Positions 17,084-25,000 of a stretch of DNA of 64,000 nucleotides are shown here, piece by piece. Below the pieces are notes generated by a model. The model was not told the origin of the DNA. It made no database searches and worked only from the letters and a program-made list of their open reading frames with translations. The stretch spans positions 124,001 through 188,000 of the forward strand of contig NZ_JAHXBF010000024.1 of NCBI RefSeq assembly GCF_020103695.1, given 5' to 3'. The position numbers and the translations under genes were made by a program. The DNA comes from Hyalangium versicolor. Its GTDB lineage: Bacteria; Myxococcota; Myxococcia; Myxococcales; Myxococcaceae. The first letter of the stretch is position 1; each line of letters opens with the position of its first letter.

Positions 17084-18385
17084 ATGGCGACGGTAGACCA
17101 GCTGCTGAGCGAACTGCGCCGTCTGGGCCGAGCCCGGGCAAGTGAGCTCGGCCAACGGCTCGGCGTCTCACAGCCCACCATCTCACGGCTCATCACAGCC
17201 TCCGGAGATCGGATCTGCAGGATGGGCTCGGGCCGCGCAGTGGAGTACGCGCCCACTCGATCGATCCCCCCGCTCGGCACGCGCACTTCCATCTATCGCG
17301 TGGATGAATCGGGGACCGTTCATCGCGACGGCACGCTCCACTTCCTCGCGAGCGATCACCAATGGCTCGAACAAGAGAAGGGCCCCGGCACGTTCTTCGA
17401 GGGGCTTCCCCCCTTCGCGGTCGACATGAGCCCCCAGGGCTTCATCGGACGGAGCTTCTCCACTCGCTACCCCGAGCTGAAGCTCCCGCGCCGACTCGCT
17501 GACTGGAGCGATGATGATCGGCTGGTGGCCCTCGCCCTGCGAGGCGAGGACTGCTCTGGCAACTTGATCCTCGGCGACGAGTCCCTGAATCGCTTCCTCG
17601 CACAGCTCCCACAGCCCGCCCAACCCGATGACTATCCCCACCTCGCCCAGGCCTCGATCTCCGGGCAGCCAGGCTCCTCCGCGGGTGGAGAGCAGCCCAA
17701 GTTCCTGACGTACTCAGAAGGCCGGCACGTGCTCGTGAAGTTCTCAGGGAGCGAGGGCTCTGCCGCCCTGCGGTGGAAGGACCTCCTCATCTCCGAGAGC
17801 ATCGCGCTCGACGTGATTCGCGCGGAGGGGTTGCCTGCCGCGACGGCTCGGCCGCTGTCCCTCGCCGGGCGCCAGTTCCTGGAGGTGGAGCGCTTCGACC
17901 GGATCGGACCGCGTGGCCGACGGGCACTGCTTTCTCTGGGCGCCATCGCCAACGAGTATCTCGGACATCTGGACCATTGGACGAACGCGGCCCGGCGCCT
18001 TCTCTCCGCGAAGCTCATCGGTCCAGACGATGCTCGCATGATGCGCTGGCTCGATGCCTTCGGACAGCTCATCGGTAACACCGACCGGCACTTCTGGAAC
18101 CTCTCCTTCTTCGAGGACGCAAAGGGCCGGCTCCAGCTCACGCCTGTCTACGACATGCTGCCGATGATCTTCGCGCCCGTCGAAGGAGAGCTCGTCGAAC
18201 GCCGCTTCGAACCCGCCCCGCCGACCGCGGACAATCTCGATGTCTGGGCCCATGCGGCTCGCGCCGCAGTGGCGTACTGGGGCCAGCTCGTTGAATCCAC
18301 CGAGCTCAGCAGCGACTTCCGGGAGCGCTGCCTTCACTGCAAAACCGCGGTCGAAGAGCTCATCCGCCGGGCTCCTGTCGCGTGA
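17084..18385 (+). CDS. yjjJ: YjjJ/HipA-like Ser/Thr kinase with N-terminal winged helix
   Basis: A 433-residue protein like E. coli YjjJ: a winged-helix DNA-binding domain (residues about 1-60, ASELGQRLGVSQPTISRLI) joined to a HipA kinase domain. Kinase landmarks are the glycine-rich GGEQPKFLTYS, the lysine in VLVKFSG, the catalytic loop GNTDRHFWNLSFF and the metal-binding PVYDM. HipA kinases phosphorylate cytosolic targets such as aminoacyl-tRNA synthetases and arrest growth; the antitoxin is normally a separate HipB. Here no HipB gene is adjacent, and the fused wHTH may do the autoregulation. The gene sits behind an AT-rich promoter inside the defence cluster. No Shine-Dalgarno sequence is evident. 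Confidence 0.85.
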   Translation: MATVDQLLSELRRLGRARASELGQRLGVSQPTISRLITASGDRICRMGSGRAVEYAPTRSIPPLGTRTSIYRVDESGTVHRDGTLHFLASDHQWLEQEKGPGTFFEGLPPFAVDMSPQGFIGRSFSTRYPELKLPRRLADWSDDDRLVALALRGEDCSGNLILGDESLNRFLAQLPQPAQPDDYPHLAQASISGQPGSSAGGEQPKFLTYSEGRHVLVKFSGSEGSAALRWKDLLISESIALDVIRAEGLPAATARPLSLAGRQFLEVERFDRIGPRGRRALLSLGAIANEYLGHLDHWTNAARRLLSAKLIGPDDARMMRWLDAFGQLIGNTDRHFWNLSFFEDAKGRLQLTPVYDMLPMIFAPVEGELVERRFEPAPPTADNLDVWAHAARAAVAYWGQLVESTELSSDFRERCLHCKTAVEELIRRAPVA

Positions 18386-18396
18386 AACGGATCCGC

Positions 18397-18402
18397 TAGG
18401 CT
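18397..18402 (+). promoter_or_regulatory. Candidate -10 box (TAGGCT) of a leaderless promoter
   Basis: TAGGCT ends six bases before ATG 18409, with a weak CTGTCG 16 bases further upstream and no ribosome site. A transcript would start at or next to the A of the ATG. Confidence 0.4.
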
Positions 18403-18408
18403 GCGGCC

Positions 18409-18801
18409 ATGGATCCCGCCGACCGTCCCAAGACCTCCTATGAGCTGTTCCTCGCCCTGGTCGAGCAGTACCGCATGGGCCCTTCCCACGCGGCGCTCGT
18501 CACCCTGCTGCTCCGGATGACGACGGAGCTCGAAGCCCTGCGCGAAGCGCTGTCCAGCCCCGAGACCCCGGAGTCCGTTCGCGAGGCCTACCGCAAGGCC
18601 TACGAACGCACCGCCGTGCTGTCCCACAACTCCGCGGGCCCCACGGGAGGAGCGGAGAAGATCCTCCGCACGTTCTTCCCCTGGGAGGGAAGGGACGACC
18701 GCTTCGCTCCGGAACTCGAGATGATGAAGCGGCTCGGCGCCACTCCCGAGGAGCAGGAGGCGCTCCGCGACAAGATGGAAGAAGTCGAGATGTACACCTG
18801 A
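18409..18801 (+). CDS. Hypothetical protein, 130 residues
   Basis: A small, acidic, mostly helical cytosolic protein (for example HAALVTLLLRMTTELEALREAL and TPEEQEALRDKMEEVEMYT). No recognised domain, signal peptide or cysteine motif. It follows the yjjJ-like gene by 23 bases in the same direction, but a TAGGCT box directly before its ATG and the absence of a Shine-Dalgarno sequence suggest its own leaderless transcript. It might be a partner of the kinase, for instance an antitoxin, but nothing in the sequence beyond position shows this. Confidence 0.65.
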   Translation: MDPADRPKTSYELFLALVEQYRMGPSHAALVTLLLRMTTELEALREALSSPETPESVREAYRKAYERTAVLSHNSAGPTGGAEKILRTFFPWEGRDDRFAPELEMMKRLGATPEEQEALRDKMEEVEMYT

Positions 18802-18903
18802 TACCCGAAGGTTCACTCCCAGTAGCCATCCGGCTCTCTCCCATCCCGTACCCGACCGAGCCGCCCTGGCAACCTTCCCCCTCTCCACCTACGCTCCCGA
18901 GCC

Positions 18904-20085
18904 ATGAGGATTCCGACGCTCCCCATGCCGCCCGCCGCCCAGTCCCTGCTCGCCACCGCTCAGCAGCTCGCGCCTCGCATCTCCGCTCGCGCCGAGGAAA
19001 TCGAGAATGCTCGCAGGCTGCCTGCGGACCTGGCCCAGGAGCTGGCCCAGGCCGGCTTCTTCCGCACCTTCATCCCCGAAGCCTACGGCGGCTCCGAGCT
19101 GCACCCCGCGCACAGCCTCGAGATCATCGAAACCATCGCTCGCGCGGACGGATCCACGGGCTGGTGCGTGATGATCGGCTCCGCTACCGCCATGGTCTCG
19201 GCCTGGCTGCCCGAAGCCTCCGCGCGCAACGTATATAGCCCCCCCGAGACCATCACCGGAGGCGTGGCCGCGCCCATCGGCCGGGCCGAGCGGGTGGACG
19301 GCGGCTTCCGCGTCTCCGGACGCTGGCCGTGGGCCAGTGGCAGCCACAACTGTCAGTGGCTCATGGGCGGCGCGCTCATCATCCAGGACGGCAAGCCCCT
19401 GCTCTCGCCCAAGGGCATCCCCGAGGCGCGCGTCTTCGTCTTCCCCGCCAAGGACACGGTGCTCCACGACACCTGGCACGCCTCGGGCCTGTGCGGCACC
19501 GGAAGCTGCGACATCGAGGTGAAGGACCTCTTCGTCCCCGCGGAGTACAGCTTCTCGCTCCTGAGCGAGCGCCCGCGTGTCCAGCGGCCCCTCTATGGCT
19601 TCCCGCCCTTCGCGCTGCTGGGCGTGGGGCTGCCGGCTGTCGCGCTGGGCATTGCCCGCCGCGCCATCGACGACTTCGTCTCCCTGGCCCAGCAGAAGGT
19701 GATGTACCCCAGCCGCAAGCTGCTCTGCTCCCGAGGCCCCGTGCAGCAGGCCGTCGCCGAGGCCGAGGCGCTCCTGCGCTCCGCCCGGGCCCTGTTGTAC
19801 GAGTCGGTCCATCAGGCCTTCGACGCCGGAGCGAAGGGCGATGTCTCCCTGCGCACCCGCGCCGACCTGCGGCTGTCCTATACCCATGCCACCCGCACCT
19901 CGGCGCGCGTCGTGGACATGGTGTACGAGCTCGCCGGAGGCCCCGCAGTCTTCCGCACCAGCCCGCTGCAGCGCTGCCTCCGAGACGTCCACGTGGCCAC
20001 GCACCACGCCATGGTGGCGCCCCCCACGCTGGAGACCATTGGCGGCGTCCTGCTCGGAGTCGAGACCGAGACGGCCTTCCTCTGA
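18904..20085 (+). CDS. Acyl-CoA dehydrogenase-fold flavoprotein (HsaA/IacA-type monooxygenase-like)
   Basis: A 393-residue protein of the acyl-CoA dehydrogenase superfamily. It has the N-terminal helical domain (LPADLAQELAQAGFFRTFIPEAYGG), the middle beta-domain (GGFRVSGRWPWASGSHNCQWLMGGALI, then WHASGLCGTGSCDIEVKDLFVP), and a C-terminal helical domain ending LRDVHVATHHAMV. The GSxxCxW and GTGSxDxxVxD patterns and the HVATHHA segment match the two-component flavin-dependent monooxygenase branch (HsaA, IacA, HpaB-like group D) better than true acyl-CoA dehydrogenases, and no catalytic Glu base is evident. It would need a separate flavin reductase, which is not nearby. Substrate unknown. It lies between defence genes and may simply be an unrelated passenger. 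Confidence 0.82.
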   Translation: MRIPTLPMPPAAQSLLATAQQLAPRISARAEEIENARRLPADLAQELAQAGFFRTFIPEAYGGSELHPAHSLEIIETIARADGSTGWCVMIGSATAMVSAWLPEASARNVYSPPETITGGVAAPIGRAERVDGGFRVSGRWPWASGSHNCQWLMGGALIIQDGKPLLSPKGIPEARVFVFPAKDTVLHDTWHASGLCGTGSCDIEVKDLFVPAEYSFSLLSERPRVQRPLYGFPPFALLGVGLPAVALGIARRAIDDFVSLAQQKVMYPSRKLLCSRGPVQQAVAEAEALLRSARALLYESVHQAFDAGAKGDVSLRTRADLRLSYTHATRTSARVVDMVYELAGGPAVFRTSPLQRCLRDVHVATHHAMVAPPTLETIGGVLLGVETETAFL

Positions 20086-20234
20086 TCAGGGGAACCAGGC
20101 AGGCGGAGGCATCACTCCGCGCTGCCCGAGGGAAAGGTCGAGGGCCCCCCGTCTCCGATGCCCTCGGCCTCCAAGGCCTGGCCAAGAGGCAGGTCCGCGC
20201 CGGGCCGGGTATCATCGCTCCCACGAGAGGCACG

Positions 20235-22094
20235 ATGAACTTCCCGAGGGAGCTGGTCGAGGCGGTCCGCAAATACCAGGTCGTCCCATTCGTGGGCGCG
20301 GGTATCAGCATGGGGGTGAAGCGGGGGACGTTCCCCTCGTGGATCCAACTGCTGGAGGGGCTCGCCGAGCGGATGAACGACGAGGGCCTGCCCGAGTCCG
20401 CCATGGCGGAGGTGCGGCAGCGTATCGCGCAGGGAGACTTCCTCACCGCCGCGGAGCTGGCCTTCAAGGAGCTGGGGGCCTATCGCTTCAACCGCTTCCT
20501 GCGCGAGCGGCTGCGCGTGCGCCAGCCCCCGGATGCGGACCTGTCCGTCATCCAGGCCCTGTGGGAGCTGCACCCGCCGGTGGTGCTCACCCCCAACTAT
20601 GACGACGTGCTGCTGTGGGGCCGCGAGAACGCCGAGGCCGTCTCCAATGATCAGGAGGACGAGCTCAACCTCATGGACGCCGAGGCCTCGCCGGACACCC
20701 CGCGCGTCTGGTACCTGCACGGCACCATCCACCGGCTGGCCACGCTGGTGCTCGCTGGCGCTGACTACAAGCGGCTGTATGGGGACTCGGCGCAGCCCTC
20801 CAGCTACTCGCAGTACACCAACGCGCTGGTCCGCCTGCGCGAGTGGATCCGCGCCAAGCCCTTCCTTTATATGGGCTTCAGCTTCAGCGACCCCTACGTG
20901 CTCAAGCAGCTCGAGCACGTCATCGGCATCACCAAGGGCCGGCACGTGCCCAGCTTCGCGCTGATGAAGAAGGGGCAGATCGACCGCGGCGCGCTGTGGC
21001 CCAAGTACAACATCCAGCTCGTCGAGTATGAGGACCATGGCCCACCGCTCGCGACGTTCCTGCGCGGGCTGGCGCAGGCGGCCTTCGGGGGCAGCCGGCC
21101 CGGCGTGGCCCTCTCGGTCATGTCCTTCTCCACGCCACCAGCGCCCACGGAGCCCGCGCCCGTGCCGAGGCCCACGCTGGAGCAGGAGTACACGCGCATC
21201 CTCCGCAACCAGCACCGGCTGGTGCTGCTCGCCCCGGAGGATGGAGGCGCCCGGGCGCTCGCTCGCCGCGTGGCCGCGCATTATGGAGACCGGGTGACGT
21301 GGCTGGCTCCGCCGAACGTGCCGGACTGCACCGAGGCCGAGTACTGCCGTGCCCTCGCCGGGGAGGATCCGGAGGCGAGCTCTGTCACGAGCTTCGATGC
21401 GCTGGTGGAACACCTGCGGAAGAAGGCGGCTCGGCTCGGGAGGGATCATTTGATCGTCCTGCGCTACGAGTGGGGCCCGTTCGATCACCTCACGTCGCTG
21501 GGGCGCCACCTGCGCCGGATGATGGACGAGCCGTCCTCGGTGCAGTTCCACTTCCTCATCGCGGGCGGCGAGCGCTCGGCGTGGCTGCTGCACAACATGA
21601 AGAGCTTCTCGGTCTTCAAGGATGCTCCGCGCCGCGAGGTGCCAGACCTGACGGTGGACGAGGTGCGCCAGTTCCTGGATGGCGCGGGCTTCGACGGCTC
21701 GCGCTGGGCGCAGAGCGTGCACGAGGCCACGGGCGGACACCTGGGGCTGCTCAAGGAGGTGCTGAGCAGCGACGGGACGCTGGAGAACGCCGCCGTCACC
21801 ACCCGGCTGGCGCGCAGCCCGTCGCTCCGAGGCAACCTCCACGAATGCCTGCGCCGCGATGAGCGCAACAGCTACACGGGAGACCGGAGCTGCAAGGCCG
21901 TGCTCACGAAGCTGCTGGCCGGCGAGCACGTGGAAGAGCTGGAGCCGCTCGACAACCAGGTGGAGTACCCGGAGGTAAGGCTGTACTTCACCGGGCTCGT
22001 GCGAAAGGACGCCGCTGGAAAGACGGTGCTGCGCTGCAAGGCCGTGGAGCTGGCCGCCCGTGAGGCCCTGGCGCGCAAGGACGTGAGACCGTGA
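20235..22094 (+). CDS. SIR2-domain protein with degenerate AAA/STAND-like C-terminal half
   Basis: A 619-residue protein with no signal peptide or membrane segment. Residues 1-290 are a SIR2-like domain with all usual NAD-site motifs: GAGIS (21-25), TPNYDD (118-123), the catalytic His in YLHGTIH (about 162) and GFSFSDP (about 213). In defence systems such domains destroy NAD+. Residues about 315-610 look like an AAA/STAND module with sensor-like FHFLIAGGERSAW and a C-terminal winged-helix-like end (YFTGLVRKD). The P-loop position reads APEDGGARALA with no GKT/S, and the Walker-B position reads LIVLRYEWG, so ATP hydrolysis is unlikely. ATG 20235 follows GAGAGG. Its stop overlaps the next start (GTGA), so it is coupled to the WD40 partner. 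Confidence 0.82.
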   Translation: MNFPRELVEAVRKYQVVPFVGAGISMGVKRGTFPSWIQLLEGLAERMNDEGLPESAMAEVRQRIAQGDFLTAAELAFKELGAYRFNRFLRERLRVRQPPDADLSVIQALWELHPPVVLTPNYDDVLLWGRENAEAVSNDQEDELNLMDAEASPDTPRVWYLHGTIHRLATLVLAGADYKRLYGDSAQPSSYSQYTNALVRLREWIRAKPFLYMGFSFSDPYVLKQLEHVIGITKGRHVPSFALMKKGQIDRGALWPKYNIQLVEYEDHGPPLATFLRGLAQAAFGGSRPGVALSVMSFSTPPAPTEPAPVPRPTLEQEYTRILRNQHRLVLLAPEDGGARALARRVAAHYGDRVTWLAPPNVPDCTEAEYCRALAGEDPEASSVTSFDALVEHLRKKAARLGRDHLIVLRYEWGPFDHLTSLGRHLRRMMDEPSSVQFHFLIAGGERSAWLLHNMKSFSVFKDAPRREVPDLTVDEVRQFLDGAGFDGSRWAQSVHEATGGHLGLLKEVLSSDGTLENAAVTTRLARSPSLRGNLHECLRRDERNSYTGDRSCKAVLTKLLAGEHVEELEPLDNQVEYPEVRLYFTGLVRKDAAGKTVLRCKAVELAAREALARKDVRP

Positions 22095-25000
22095 GCCGGT
22101 GGGCGCTGGCGCTCTGCGTGGCCGTAGCGCTCGGGGCCTCGGCTACTCGAGCCGATGAGCCCGCGCTGCTCGTCCCCGAAGGCGAGTCGGAATCCATTCT
22201 CAAAGATGCCCGCTGGGAGTCCATGGACTCCGTGAGCTCCGTGGCCTTTGGTCCCAAGGGGCTGCTGGCCACGGGCGAGAACAACGGAACAGTGCGGGTG
22301 TGGGAGATCAGCACCGGGCGCCTGTTGTGGCGCCAGGAAGGACACGTCGATGCAGTGAAGTCCCTGGCCTTCAGCCGGGACGGGAGCACCCTGGCCTCGG
22401 GCTCCGAGGACAGCACGGTGCGGCTGTGGGCGGTGAACACCGGGCGGGCGCTACGGCAACTCGAAGGGCACACCAACTTCGTGCTCTCCCTGGCCTTCAG
22501 CCCGGATGGATCGATGCTGGCCTCGGGTGGAGGCGACAAGACGGTGCGACTATGGAAGGTAAGCACCGGCGAACCCCTGGAGAAGCTCGCGGGGCCCGCC
22601 GCGCCCTCCGTGAGCTTCTCGTCTGAAGGCTTGCTCCAGGCCTCGGGCCGAGGCTCAACCCGGGTGAGGCAGTGGGATGTGCGCCCCGGGCACGCGGCCG
22701 TCCCCCAGGAACAGTTCGCCAAGGATGCCCAGAGCCCCGAGCCTCCCGAGGAGCCCTCTTCTGACATCCTCACGCCGGAGCAGATAGCCAATGGCGACGA
22801 AGCGCTGAGACAGCAGCCAGTGAACGCGGCAGCGACTCTCTCCGCCACCAGCCCAGATGGGCGCCTGCTCGCCATGGTCGAGGGCGGCAAGAGCGTACGG
22901 CTGCGGGAGAAGGCCACGGGCCGCCTCGTTCGGGAGCTGTTTCACGGCGCTCCCCTGCAGTCGCTCGCCTTCAGCTCGGACGGACGCACCCTGGCCGCTG
23001 GGGGCGACGACGCCACCGTGAGACTGTGGGACATCGCCACGACCCGATCCCTGCGTCGCCTGGAGGCGAACCAACCCCCCGTGTACTTCGTCGCCTTCAG
23101 TCCAGATGGGACGAAGCTGGTCTCGGGAGGCAGCGATCAGTGGATCCACATCTGGGACCCGGTTCAGGGGCTCGAGGTGCGGCGGCAATCGGCACCTCTG
23201 GGGCTCGTGCGCTCGGTGGCGATCAACAACGCGGGGGACCTGCTGGCTGCGGGGGGGGATGAGGCCCTGCTCTTCATCTTCCAGGAAGAGAAGGGCCCCT
23301 CGCCCCCCTATCTCAGCACCCTCAACAGCCCAGCGCCCCATCCCGTCTCGTTGAGTCCAGACGGAGGGCTTCTGCTCTCAGGCGCGGCGGATGGCACCCT
23401 GACCCTGCAGACGGTCATCAATGGCCGGTCAACCGACACGATAAGGCGCTTGAAGGGCCCCATCCACGCCGTGGCCCTCAGTCCGGATGGAGAGACACTC
23501 GCTTCGGGCGGGGAAGACGGGAGCGTCCGCCTGTACGACGTGCACCGCACCTCAGACAACACCTCGATTGATCCACGCGAGCCCCTCCGCGGTCACAAGG
23601 GGGCCGTGCGTGCCGTGGCCTTCAGCTCGGATGGACGGTTCCTGGCTTCCGCAGGGGACGACAAGCAGGTACGGCTGTGGGACGTACGCACCAGCCTCCC
23701 GGTGGCGACCTTGAAAGGCCACTCGAGCAGCGTGAAGTCCGTGGCCTTCAGCCCCGACAAGCTCACCCTGGCCACGGGGGGGAACAAGGAGGTCTTCTTG
23801 TGGAATCTGGAGACCTCGCGGCTTGAGCGCTCCCTGGTGGGACATACGGGATGGGTCACTTCCCTGGCCTTCGGCGGACCCAAGGGGCTCAGCCTCGCCT
23901 CGAGCGATGACAGCGGCGTGATCCGCCTGTGGGCTCCCGCGGAGGCCTCGCCCGCCCGAGGAGTGCTGCGCGCCGCTGGGCAGGGCTGGGTGAGCCAGTT
24001 CCCCGGTCAACCGCTCCGCCGCCAGGACGATGGGAGCTTCCTCAGCCGCCCCCGAGAGGACGGCGCGCTCGAGCCCATTCCACCACCACGGCCGGACTTG
24101 CCGCCACGGCTCTCGGTGGCAAGCCAGGAGTTCGTCGCCCCGCCCGAGGACTTCGGAGCAGGCGGCGAGTGGAGCCTCACCCTCTCCAACGCCTCGGAGG
24201 CGGGCCGAGCCTACTGGGTCCGCATCGAGCCCACCGAGCTCCCACCCGGGCTCCGCCTCCTGCCTCCGCCGCCCGTGGAACGCCTGGAGCCAGGGAAGTC
24301 GGTGGAGGTTCGCGTGGGGCTGTCCTACTTGAGGCCCGAGGGCACCTCCGCCGTTGCGGCGCCCCGGGTTCGCCTCAAGCTCGCGGATGCGTTCGGCAAT
24401 GAGTTCCTCACCGATGCGCTCCCGCTGGAACTTCGGACACCTGAGCTGCGCATGGTGGGCGAGCCCCAGTTCGAGGGCGGAAAAGCCCTGACCGTGACAC
24501 TGCGCAACGAGGGCACGCAGGCCACCGGCAAGTTCACCGTCCATGCCTCGCTGCAGGACAAGGACGGCAAGCGCTCCCCGGGGGCCAAGTCCAACCTCCC
24601 GAAGGAGCTCGGCTCGTACCCCTACGACAGCCTGAAGCCGGGTGAGGAGAGGCCGTTCTCCATCACGTTGCCCTCCGCCGTGCTCGACGCTCGCGAGTTC
24701 CCGCTCCACCTCACCGCGGACTACGACCAGTGGCCGCGCCGGTGGGAGGGGCCTACCACCCCCATGAAGGTGCCCTGGCCCTATGCGACATTCGCGCTCC
24801 TGGCCCTGGGCGCGGCCCTGTTGTTCGGCTTCGTGTACTACGCGAGCGTCTACCTCAACCCGATGGTGGTGCGCGCTGACAAGACTCCCGCCGCCCTCAA
24901 GAGCTACCCGTTGGCGCAGATGGCGGCAGCGGATCAGGCGCTGCGGCGAGCCCGGCGGCGGGACTCGGCCATCACCGCAGCGGGGATTCCCGTCGTCCGT

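Noticed and set aside
18904..20085. Treating the flavoprotein as part of the SIR2 system
   Set aside because: There is a 149-base gap, a separate enzyme family typical of catabolism, and no coupling of translation; position alone is not enough.
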